Source of the DNA: Roseburia_C sp031555935
GTDB taxonomy: Bacteria; Bacillota; Clostridia; Lachnospirales; Lachnospiraceae
NCBI GenBank assembly: GCA_031555935.1
Contig: JAVBTX010000042.1
Span: 15,517 to 79,516, forward strand
DNA: 64,000 nucleotides
Reading direction: 5' to 3'
Shown here: positions 41,580 through 50,270 of the stretch, piece by piece
How the letters are laid out: each line of letters begins with the position of its first letter
Position numbering within the stretch: the first letter of the stretch is position 1
Position numbers and translations under genes: made by a program
Notes under the pieces: model-generated
What the model saw: the letters and a program-made list of their open reading frames with translations, nothing else
Told to the model about the DNA's origin: nothing
Database searches by the model: none

Positions 41580-43862
41580 ATGAAATATCAAATTGATATA
41601 TCTGATTTTAAAGAGAAGAATATTTATGACCTGGGCAGTGACTTCTCGGGCAAGAGTAAAAATGGGGAAACAATCTCCTTTACGAATTACTATATGTGTA
41701 AAAACGGCGAACCGTTTTTCGGTGTCAGCGGTGAATTTCATTTCTCCCGCATGGATGATGCGTATTGGGAAGATGAAATTATCAAGATGAAAATGTGTGG
41801 CATTAATGTCATTGCTACCTATGTGTTTTGGATTCATCACGAAGAAGAGGAGGGGCAATTTGACTTCTCGGGGCGTCTTGATTTACGGAAATTTATTGAA
41901 CTGTGTGGAAAGCATGGTATCTATGTTATCCTGCGAGTTGGTCCGTTTGACCACGGCGAGGTGAGGAACGGCGGAATGCCGGACTGGATGTATGGCAAGC
42001 CATTTGAAGTTCGTCAGTTAAATGAAGGCTTTTTGTATTACACCAGAATCCTTTACAGCAGAATTTCCAAAGAAATCGAAGGCCTATTTTTTAGCAATGA
42101 TGGTCCAATTATTGCAGTCCAGATTGACAATGAATACATGCACTCCTCAGCACCTTGGGAAATCACAACCGGAATATCTGATGAATGGGTATTTGGCGGC
42201 GATCAAGGCGATGAGTACATGTTGGGGATGAAACAGTTAGCAGCCGAATGCGGCTTGATACCAGCGTTCTATACTTGTACCGGTTGGGGTGGAGCGTCAA
42301 CCCCAGAAAATATGATGCCGTTATGGGGCGGATATGCCTATCGGCCGTGGTTGTTTTATTCCTTTAAAGGCGAGCATCCAAGCACCGAGGAATATGTATA
42401 TCAGGATTTTCATAACAATGCAGTTCCTTGCACCAATGATTTTCAACCGAAATATCAACCAGAAGAGAAACCTTATGCCTGCTGTGAAATGGGCGGCGGG
42501 ATGATGTGTTCCTATAACTATCGCTTTGTTTTACCATATAAAAGTGTTGATGCGATGGCCAATATTAAGATGGCATCGGGCTGTAACTTCCTTGGCTACT
42601 ATGTGTTCCAGGGCGGCAGCAATCCAATCGGCAAGCATGGCACGTTTATGAATGAAGGACAGGTGCCGAAGATTAGCTATGATTATCAGGCAGCGCTTGG
42701 TGAATATGGTCAGGTGCGGGAATCCTATCGGCGATTAAAAAGTATTCATGCATTTGCCAATACATTTGCTGATAAATTATGTGGCTTAAAAACTATTCTG
42801 CCACAGGGCGCATCGAATATTGCACCAACTGATTTGGAAACCTTGCGTTATGCCGTTCGCAGTGATGGCAGAAGCGGATTTGTATTTATCAATAATTTTC
42901 AGGACCATGAAGAGATGCCGGATAAATCAGGAGCAGAGATTACATTAGAGCTGCATGACGAAAAAATTGTCTTTTCGAATCTCGGCATTGCCGGTGATGA
43001 AAATTGTATTTTGCCATTCCACTTTGACATGCATGGCATTGATTTAGTGAAGGCAACTGCACAGCCATTGACCTATTTGGTGCAAAACGGAAAAATTACG
43101 TATCTGTTTATGAAACCAGATGGCATGAAGCCTTGCTTTGAGTTTGAAGCAGGCGTTCGGGTGAACCAGCTTAACGTCAATATTTATGAGAGCGACGGTG
43201 AGCAGAGCGCAGAGCAGTTTACGATTGAAAAGGACGGAAAGCAGCTTGAAATTATTTGCGTCAGCCGCGAGCTGGCGAATCAGATGTATGTCTGGGAGAA
43301 TAGAGGATTTATTTTATCAGAGGGAGCGGTACTGATTCACGACAATACCATTCGTTTGGAAACAACGGCACATAAATCAACGATTTATACTTATCCAATG
43401 AATCTGCTTGAAAAGAGCAGCGTGGTATCAAGACTTAACAAGGAAGACGTGGGGGGATTCCTTGGTGCATACGAAATTAGCTGTAAAAAGATTTCGGTAA
43501 ATCCAATCTTAAAACAAGTTGGTCAGGGGCGTTATACAGTTACATTCCCAGATAAATTTATTCACGGAATGAAGGACGCGCTGCTGCGTATCCGCTATAA
43601 CGGCGATATCGGTCATGCCTTTATTGATGGTCATATGATTAATGATAACTTCTGCAACGGAGAAGTATGGGAAATCGGACTAAAAACATTTGCTGATAAA
43701 TTAGCGAATCAGCCATTAACAATTTATATTACACCGCTAAAAGAAGGTGTCAATGTCAATGTTGAGTCAGCAATGGCAGCGAGAATGGAAGAGGTTACGG
43801 CATATGTTGGCGAGCTAAGCGAGATTGAAGTGCAGCCGGTGTATGAGATGCAGATAATATAA
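41580..43862 (+). CDS. GH35 beta-galactosidase, cytoplasmic
   Basis: A protein of 760 residues without signal peptide. GH35 core about 25-370: GEPFFGVSGEFHFSRM, VFWIHHEEEEGQFDFSG, RVGPFDHGEVRNGGMPDWM; predicted acid/base E185 (VQIDNEYMHSS) and nucleophile E303 (ACCEMGGGMMCSYNYR). The rest is beta-sandwich domains. It should remove terminal beta-galactose from imported oligosaccharides. In Bacillus this job belongs to a GH42 enzyme (GanA), so a different family fills the slot here. AGAGGAAAAG serves as SD; AAAGTTTGCAGG at 41546 lies just upstream. Confidence 0.92.
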   Translation: MKYQIDISDFKEKNIYDLGSDFSGKSKNGETISFTNYYMCKNGEPFFGVSGEFHFSRMDDAYWEDEIIKMKMCGINVIATYVFWIHHEEEEGQFDFSGRLDLRKFIELCGKHGIYVILRVGPFDHGEVRNGGMPDWMYGKPFEVRQLNEGFLYYTRILYSRISKEIEGLFFSNDGPIIAVQIDNEYMHSSAPWEITTGISDEWVFGGDQGDEYMLGMKQLAAECGLIPAFYTCTGWGGASTPENMMPLWGGYAYRPWLFYSFKGEHPSTEEYVYQDFHNNAVPCTNDFQPKYQPEEKPYACCEMGGGMMCSYNYRFVLPYKSVDAMANIKMASGCNFLGYYVFQGGSNPIGKHGTFMNEGQVPKISYDYQAALGEYGQVRESYRRLKSIHAFANTFADKLCGLKTILPQGASNIAPTDLETLRYAVRSDGRSGFVFINNFQDHEEMPDKSGAEITLELHDEKIVFSNLGIAGDENCILPFHFDMHGIDLVKATAQPLTYLVQNGKITYLFMKPDGMKPCFEFEAGVRVNQLNVNIYESDGEQSAEQFTIEKDGKQLEIICVSRELANQMYVWENRGFILSEGAVLIHDNTIRLETTAHKSTIYTYPMNLLEKSSVVSRLNKEDVGGFLGAYEISCKKISVNPILKQVGQGRYTVTFPDKFIHGMKDALLRIRYNGDIGHAFIDGHMINDNFCNGEVWEIGLKTFADKLANQPLTIYITPLKEGVNVNVESAMAARMEEVTAYVGELSEIEVQPVYEMQII

Positions 43863-43892
43863 AAACATTTGCGAAAAGGAGAAGGGAAAATA

Positions 43893-46800
43893 ATGGGGCT
43901 AAATAAAAAAATAAGGAGACTGTTTGCATTGTTACTAGCACTTGTGCTAGTAACAAGTGTGGATGGTCTGGGAGTTTTGACCTTTGCAGAAGAAGTAGAG
44001 GGTGCACCAGTAGGTGTCCAAAATGGTTCATTTGAAGATTGGACATGGGGACCAAGAGTGCTAACAGGCTGGGAAGTAGATGCAGCAACAGATGCGGTTA
44101 TGTCTGATAAATGGACAGCGGATGGCCCTCAGGATGGGGTTACATTTATTCAATTTTGGTCTAATTCTGCCTATCAAGCTGAAATATATCAAGATGTGAC
44201 CGGTTTGGAGCCGGGCAACTATTACTTGCAGGCGTATACACAAAGCAGCGGTGGGCAAAATGGATGCTATCTGTATGCCAATGGAACCGAACAATCCCCT
44301 TTGACAAAGACAGTTACGGCAAGCACGGGCTGGCAGAAAATTGTTGTTAAGGGAATTGTGGTTGCGGAAGATGGCAAAGCGCAAATTGGTCTTTCCATGG
44401 ACGCCAATGCTGGTGATTGGCTTAGTCTCGACAATGTAACACTAGTTAAGGAACAAGAAGTGCCAGAAGCGCCAGACAATATACCAAATGGTTCGTTTGA
44501 AGAGTGGTCAGGAGAGCCAGAAAAACCAGACGGCTGGGAAATAGATGAGACGACTGCTGCCGCGGATGCAGTGATGAGCAAAAAGACTTCGAACGTACAG
44601 CATGAAGCTAACGCTATTTCATTCTGGTCAGCGGAAGATTATAAAGTAAACTTATATCAAGAAGTGACAGATTTAGAACCGGGCTACTATTACCTGAGTG
44701 GCTATACCCAAAATGGCGGCGGGCAGAACTCCGGCTACTTATATGCAAGTGGAACCGCACAGTCGGTGTCACAGACAATGATTCCAAGGAGTGATTATTG
44801 GCGGCAAACCGTAGTTCGTGGCATCAAGGTTGAGGAAGACGGTATTGCCAGAATTGGACTATATACAGATGCCAATGCTGGGAATTGGATTAGTCTTGAC
44901 AACTTAACCCTGGTTAAGGAAAAGAATCAGGACCAACCATATAAACTATTAAAGGGCGGCGATATATCAGAGCTTACCTATGTTGAGGATGAAGGTGGTA
45001 TTTACCGTGATGCAGATGGCAATGCCGGTGATGCTTTACAGATTCTAAGAGAAACCGGATTTGAATTTGCCAGATTACGCCTCTACAACTCGCCCGGCAA
45101 AGGAAAAGGTGATGGTCTCTATTACTGTAAGGAAGGCTATGAAGACGAAGCAGATATTCTTACCTTAGCGAAACGTGCCGCAAATAAAGGCATGGAAATA
45201 GAGCTTTCTTTCCACTATGGCGATTACTGGACAAATGGTGTAACGAACATAATTCCGGCTGACTGGCAGCCAGAAATTGCGGGTATGAATGATAGTGACG
45301 CAGTGAATAAGCTGTGTGAGCTGATTTATGATTATACATATGATTTCATGGAAAAGATGAAGGCGCAAGGAACCGTGCCAGCATATGTATCCCTCGGAAA
45401 TGAAATCCAAGGTGGAATCCTGTTTCCATATGGAAAAAATGCCGTAGATACGTGGCCAAATCTGGCGAGATTTCTAAACAGCGGCAGTAAGGCGGTAAAA
45501 GATTCATCACCGGATTCTCAGGTCATTATTCATCTTGATGATGCTGGAAATGATGATAAGTATACTAAATTTTTTGATAATTGTGACACATATGAAGTTA
45601 ATTACGATGTGATTGGACCTTCCTACTATCCATTCTGGACCGATAAGAATGTTGATAAAATCGTTGATTTCTGTGATATGTTGATTGAACGGTATCAGAG
45701 AAACATCATGATTATGGAAACCGGATTCAATTATAGTGCGACACTGCCAAATGGTAATCCGGGCCAGCTCACTGATAATGGTGATGATTATATCGGTATC
45801 TATGATAGTACGCCGGAAGGACAAAAGTACTTTATGGCAGAGGTGTTTAACGGGTTAAAGACCATCGGCTTGGGCACAGAATATAGCTGTCTGGGTGACC
45901 TTTACTGGGACCCAATTATGATTGAACAGGAAGGCGTTGGCTGGGCGATGATTGAAGCAACCGATGAGCCAGATATCAATGCAGTTTCCAATACGACGTT
46001 ATTTGACTTCGACCATAAACTTTTACCAGTAAAAGACGTATATGCATATAATAGTGAAGGAACAGATGTTGGCAGTATTTCCGGAAAAATTGTCAGCAAT
46101 GGAAATCCCAATCTTGGAATTGGCAATATGGAAGCAGAGTTTATTCTAGGAGATGGAACTCATAATATTAAAACGGATCGCTATGGGACCTTTTATTTAA
46201 ATAACATTCCAGCGGGAACTTACGATGTGGCATTGACAGTTTCTGGAATGAACAGTGCGCTTGAAGCCGACATGAATGTTACGGTGGAAAAAGGAAGCAC
46301 AGCAAGACTTACATTACCAGTAACTGGTGTGACAATCGCTGGAAATGTAACGGATAATAACAATACACCATTGGCAAATGTAACAATTTGGGCCAAACAA
46401 GGTAATGTAGAATATTCTGCCGCGACGGATGCAGCGGGAAATTATAGTTTGGTGGATATTCCGGCGGGTGATTATGAAATAACGGCAGTGAAAATAGGAT
46501 ATCACTCATCAGAAGCGCAGAATGTCCAGATGGGAATTGGTGAAACGGTATCGGATAAAGATTTTCAGCTTACACTGACCTCAGGCAGTGTAAACGGAAA
46601 AGTAGTCACGAGCGCCAATGGCGCGGAAGAACCAATCTCTGAAGCCACGATAACTGCAGAATTAAATGGTGTTAAGACAACCGTGCAAACAGATGCCAAT
46701 GGTGATTACATGTTGGAATATTTGGAGGCAGGTGAGACATATACCATTCGTGTGAAAAAGAAGGGATATCTGGAAGAAACCTTTGATATAACCGTGGTAC

Positions 46801-48560
46801 TGGGCGAAACAACCACAGCGGATAAGGTTACCTTGACGGCAGATATAGGAAGTATCCGCGGAATTGTAAAGGATGCAAATGGTAATGTAATTGTAGGGGC
46901 AAATGTGTTAGTGAAGGACAAGAGTATTGCGGAAGAAGTGCAATATAATGTCACGACTGATGCGGCCGGCGGCTTTGAAATCGAGAAGGCAATATCAGGC
47001 GACTATACCATCAGTGCCGTGAAGAATGGTTATATGAACAGCGCAAAAAGAAGTATTACGGTTTCCTTCGCCGACGAAACAGATGTAAATACAATTATCC
47101 TGGCGACCCCAGTTACGATTATCAACATGGGCTTTGAGGATGGCTCCACAACCGATATTCCAGCGGGCTGGGATGACTGGAAGGCTCCTGCGGGTTGGAA
47201 AGTCAGTGGTACCGTCAGTGCAGTAAATGGACCAGCAATTGCGCGTCAGGACCGGACACCGTTCCAAGGAACTGTGGAAGGAACATTCGCGTTGTCAATG
47301 TGGATGGATACTGCATTTACAGCAGAAGCATCACAGACAATTACGAATTTAGCACCGGGAACTTATTTATTGCGGGCACAGACCTATTCAGGAATTAACA
47401 AAGATTTCTATATGTATGCGAAAGACAGCAGCGGAAATGTGATTGGTAAAACCGATATCTCACTAAGTGGCAGCTTCAAGGATACGATCTTAGAATTTAC
47501 AACAACCGAAACACAGTGCACGATTGGTTTTTATGCAGATGCCGGTGGTGGTGACTGGGCGGTAGTTGATGCGGTGGAATTGGGTGCTCTGGCTTACATC
47601 CCAGTATATTCCATCAACTATGTATTAAATGATAGTGTTGCCAAACCAGCACAAAACAGCAATCCGGCCTCATATGTAAAGGGGACCGCAGTAACCCTGA
47701 CAAATCCAGCCCGTAACGGCTATACCTTTGGCGGTTGGTACACCGATGCAGCATTCAGAAATAAAGTAACCAGTATCACGGCGGCTGAAACCGGTGTTAA
47801 AACCTTTTATGCAAAATGGACGGAAATTAAATACAATATCAAATATGAACTAAATGGCGGAACAAATCATAAGCAAAATCCAGCGACATTTGCTAATGGA
47901 ACAGCGCTTACGCTGTATGCACCAACGAAAAAGGGATTTGTGTTCGACGGCTGGTATTTGAATAATAAATTCACCGGCAATAAGGTGACAACAATCGGTA
48001 ACAGCGAGACACAGAATATTACCTTATATGCAAAATGGACAAAGACTGAGATTCAATTCAAAAACAGTACCTTAACCTTAGCACCAAATAAAACAACTAC
48101 GAATTTAAAAAACATCACCGGAAAAACCGGAACAGTAAGCTGGACGACAAGCAATAAAAAAATAGCAACCGTCGATGCAAATGGAAAAGTAAAAGCGATT
48201 GCTGCCGGCAAAGCTAAAATTACCGTGAAGGTAAATGATGTTAGCAAATCCTTCTATGTAAAAGTAACACCAAAGCAGGTTACTAGTCTTAAGGCAGTGA
48301 AAAAGGGCAGCACCGGCGCGAAACTGAGCTGGAAGAAGATAAAAGATGCCAGCGGTTATCAGTTTGAGATGAAGACTGGCTCGAAGGGCAGCTATAAGGT
48401 TGTCAAAACACTATCCAGCGCAGGAAAGATTACTTATACGCAGTCAAAACTGAAAAAGGGAACGACCTATACCTTTAGAGTGAGAGCTTATAAGACGATT
48501 GATGGTAAGAAAGTATTTGGTAACTATTCGACAGTTAAGAAGTATACAGTGAAAAAATAA
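43893..48560 (+). CDS. Secreted multidomain GH53 arabinogalactan endo-beta-1,4-galactanase
   Basis: A protein of 1555 residues. ATG 43893 follows AAAGGAGAAGGG; signal helix LFALLLALVLVTSVDGLG. Two galactan-binding CBM61-like modules (about 30-195 and 200-345; NGSFEDW and SLDNVTLVKE borders). GH53 catalytic domain about 348-725 with acid E504 (SLGNEIQGG) and nucleophile E609 (IMETGFNYS). Four carboxypeptidase-regulatory-like units (about 728-1069), a third jelly-roll CBM (about 1072-1236), two InlB B-repeats (about 1240-1383, FGGWYTD and FDGWYLN), a Big_2 domain and a C-terminal FN3-like domain rich in Lys. No sortase or SLH motif; the Lys-rich end may bind the wall. Last gene of the operon. 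Confidence 0.93.
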   Translation: MGLNKKIRRLFALLLALVLVTSVDGLGVLTFAEEVEGAPVGVQNGSFEDWTWGPRVLTGWEVDAATDAVMSDKWTADGPQDGVTFIQFWSNSAYQAEIYQDVTGLEPGNYYLQAYTQSSGGQNGCYLYANGTEQSPLTKTVTASTGWQKIVVKGIVVAEDGKAQIGLSMDANAGDWLSLDNVTLVKEQEVPEAPDNIPNGSFEEWSGEPEKPDGWEIDETTAAADAVMSKKTSNVQHEANAISFWSAEDYKVNLYQEVTDLEPGYYYLSGYTQNGGGQNSGYLYASGTAQSVSQTMIPRSDYWRQTVVRGIKVEEDGIARIGLYTDANAGNWISLDNLTLVKEKNQDQPYKLLKGGDISELTYVEDEGGIYRDADGNAGDALQILRETGFEFARLRLYNSPGKGKGDGLYYCKEGYEDEADILTLAKRAANKGMEIELSFHYGDYWTNGVTNIIPADWQPEIAGMNDSDAVNKLCELIYDYTYDFMEKMKAQGTVPAYVSLGNEIQGGILFPYGKNAVDTWPNLARFLNSGSKAVKDSSPDSQVIIHLDDAGNDDKYTKFFDNCDTYEVNYDVIGPSYYPFWTDKNVDKIVDFCDMLIERYQRNIMIMETGFNYSATLPNGNPGQLTDNGDDYIGIYDSTPEGQKYFMAEVFNGLKTIGLGTEYSCLGDLYWDPIMIEQEGVGWAMIEATDEPDINAVSNTTLFDFDHKLLPVKDVYAYNSEGTDVGSISGKIVSNGNPNLGIGNMEAEFILGDGTHNIKTDRYGTFYLNNIPAGTYDVALTVSGMNSALEADMNVTVEKGSTARLTLPVTGVTIAGNVTDNNNTPLANVTIWAKQGNVEYSAATDAAGNYSLVDIPAGDYEITAVKIGYHSSEAQNVQMGIGETVSDKDFQLTLTSGSVNGKVVTSANGAEEPISEATITAELNGVKTTVQTDANGDYMLEYLEAGETYTIRVKKKGYLEETFDITVVLGETTTADKVTLTADIGSIRGIVKDANGNVIVGANVLVKDKSIAEEVQYNVTTDAAGGFEIEKAISGDYTISAVKNGYMNSAKRSITVSFADETDVNTIILATPVTIINMGFEDGSTTDIPAGWDDWKAPAGWKVSGTVSAVNGPAIARQDRTPFQGTVEGTFALSMWMDTAFTAEASQTITNLAPGTYLLRAQTYSGINKDFYMYAKDSSGNVIGKTDISLSGSFKDTILEFTTTETQCTIGFYADAGGGDWAVVDAVELGALAYIPVYSINYVLNDSVAKPAQNSNPASYVKGTAVTLTNPARNGYTFGGWYTDAAFRNKVTSITAAETGVKTFYAKWTEIKYNIKYELNGGTNHKQNPATFANGTALTLYAPTKKGFVFDGWYLNNKFTGNKVTTIGNSETQNITLYAKWTKTEIQFKNSTLTLAPNKTTTNLKNITGKTGTVSWTTSNKKIATVDANGKVKAIAAGKAKITVKVNDVSKSFYVKVTPKQVTSLKAVKKGSTGAKLSWKKIKDASGYQFEMKTGSKGSYKVVKTLSSAGKITYTQSKLKKGTTYTFRVRAYKTIDGKKVFGNYSTVKKYTVKK

Positions 48561-48576
48561 GAAAGTCTAAAAATAA

Positions 48577-48610
48577 GGGGAAGTATAACTCGTGCGAGTT
48601 GTACTTCCTC
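48577..48610 (+). terminator. Hairpin after the GH53 gene
   Basis: A 16-bp stem (GGGGAAGTATAACTCG with CGAGTTGTACTTCCTC, G.T pairs) with only TT after it; a weak terminator for the galactan operon. Confidence 0.6.
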
Positions 48611-48612
48611 TT

Positions 48613-48660
48613 AAAAAAAGTGTCAGAACCTTGGGATGATAATACAAGGTTTCTGACACT
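48613..48660 (-). terminator. Intrinsic terminator of the GNAT gene
   Basis: On the minus strand a stem of about 15 bp (48660-48645 with 48633-48619, one bulge) ends in seven T (48619-48613). Confidence 0.85.
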
Positions 48661-48665
48661 TCACA

Positions 48666-49160
48666 TTATGCTTCTACATCAAGAGCATTCCTGTAAATAC
48701 CAGGGAAAGAATCCGCGATTTCGATAGCATTTGCGCCTTTGGAATAAAATGGTGCCATTTTCTCAGAACTCCAACCGATGATACCGTAGGCATATCCTTC
48801 TTCACGCATTGCATATAGGGCACAAAGCAAAAGCTCTTTGCCAGTATTTTTACCGCGATACGCATCCAGCACACCGATTGGACCAAAGAAGTTGCGATAA
48901 CTTGCATCATAGCAAGAAAAACCGATAAGTTCCTTTTTGTCATTCACCGCGATAAAACACGATATGGGGTTGTTACACATGGTTTTTTCAAATTCATTTG
49001 CCCAGACTTCACTAAAATTGTTCAAAACAAAATCCATGATTTTTCTTTTGTCACTCGCAAGTGGACGGAATAGCCGAATGCCTTCGGCATTCAAAGCAGG
49101 GTCAATGATGTGAGTTTCTGGAAGTTCATACAGTTTCACGAGCATATCAAAATAACGCAT
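48666..49160 (-). CDS. GNAT-family N-acetyltransferase
   Basis: A protein of 164 residues. The ATG at 49160 has GAAAGG upstream; the frame opens 54 bp earlier without SD. Acetyl-CoA loop GVLDAYRGKNTGKELLLCAL carries the R/Q-x-x-G-x-G/A pattern (RGKNTG), preceded by the beta strand ELIGFSCYDAS. Substrate unknown. It lies 50 bp after the AraC gene and is likely cotranscribed with it. No link with galactan metabolism is evident. Confidence 0.85.
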   Translation of the reverse strand: MRYFDMLVKLYELPETHIIDPALNAEGIRLFRPLASDKRKIMDFVLNNFSEVWANEFEKTMCNNPISCFIAVNDKKELIGFSCYDASYRNFFGPIGVLDAYRGKNTGKELLLCALYAMREEGYAYGIIGWSSEKMAPFYSKGANAIEIADSFPGIYRNALDVEA

Positions 49161-49210
49161 AATTTTAACACCTTTCTTTAAATAAATATTTTTCTTGCTT
49201 ATTTGCATAA

Positions 49211-50053
49211 TCAAGATTTATTCCGGTACTCTGCCGGAGTCACCCCGACATTTTTCTTAAATGAAGTGCAAAACACACTTTCGCACGAAAACCCCGTACT
49301 AAAGCAAATATCCTTAATCGTATAACGGGTGGTCTTTAACAAATATTTCGCATTGCTGATTCTGGTATTAACCAGATATTCATGCGGCGTAAAACCCGTC
49401 TCCTTTTTGAAAATACGAATAAAATGATACGGACTCAACACGGCCCGTTCAGCTAATTCACCGACGGTAATATCATCCATAAAATGTTCATTTATGTAAG
49501 AGACCATCTCTTCAATGACATTAGTGTGGTTGACACTGTTCATGTTAAGTGGAGTATAGAGCAGCATCGTGGTCAGAATATCCGAAAGCTGCTTGGAGAG
49601 CATCGGTTCCTTAATTGGTTCATTAAAGGCAAATATATTATAAATCTTCATCATCGTATTTAATACGGGATAAGGGTCTGGTATTGAAAAGATATTCCCC
49701 AGATGGGAGGTGACAAGCTGATAATATGCTCTTGCCATCGGACCATCAAAATGGCACCAGATACATTCCCACCCCTTTGAGGTGCGGTAGCCATGTCTGC
49801 GATAGCAATCCAGCAAAACAAAATGATTGGCAGTCACGACTTCAGTGCGGTCGTCGAAGTTCACGGACAGCTCACCAGACTGAATATACATCAGCAGAAA
49901 GCTGTCAAAGGAATTGCGGAGCTGATGATATCCTGGCTCGTAGATAAAGTGGCCAGTCTGCATCGGATAGAAGAAAGTTTCCATCGCTGTCATACTTGGC
50001 TGGTATACGTAATAGTCTGATTGGGGAGAGATATGTTGCTCGCAAGATTTCAA
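49211..50053 (-). CDS. AraC-family regulator with cupin sensor domain
   Basis: A protein of 280 residues from a TTG start at 50053: GGAGG lies exactly 7 nt upstream, and the ATG further up (50122) is in the AT-rich promoter region and has no SD. N-terminal AraC cupin about 20-140 (FLLMYIQSGELSVNFDD, GWECIWCHFDGPMARAYY); C-terminal double helix-turn-helix about 185-280 (ITVGELAERAVLSPYHFIRI, FKKETGFTPHEYLVNTRISN, ICFSTGFSCESVFCTSFKK). Transcribed away from the DUF5107/TPR gene and next to the galactan operon, so control of one or both by a galactose-derived sugar is a fair inference. Confidence 0.88.
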   Translation of the reverse strand: MKSCEQHISPQSDYYVYQPSMTAMETFFYPMQTGHFIYEPGYHQLRNSFDSFLLMYIQSGELSVNFDDRTEVVTANHFVLLDCYRRHGYRTSKGWECIWCHFDGPMARAYYQLVTSHLGNIFSIPDPYPVLNTMMKIYNIFAFNEPIKEPMLSKQLSDILTTMLLYTPLNMNSVNHTNVIEEMVSYINEHFMDDITVGELAERAVLSPYHFIRIFKKETGFTPHEYLVNTRISNAKYLLKTTRYTIKDICFSTGFSCESVFCTSFKKNVGVTPAEYRNKS

Positions 50054-50270
50054 AATAGCACCTCCATAAGTTCTATAGTATATAACTATATTATAATGTA
50101 TTGCTGAAAAAGACAAGCGCAATTTTTATAAATGAATAAGCAAGTATCGGTAATGTAAAAAGGCGCAAATGAGCGTAGATTATAGATATAACAAGGAGCC
50201 GAAAAAACGTATAATTGCAAGCGTCAATTTTGCCGCAGGCAACTGCCGTTGGCGAAAAAAGGAGGACACT

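Noticed and set aside
41250..41858. A 202-codon minus-strand frame over the MalG/GH35 junction.
   Set aside because: It crosses the border of two well-supported plus-strand genes and its translation shows only complement artefacts.
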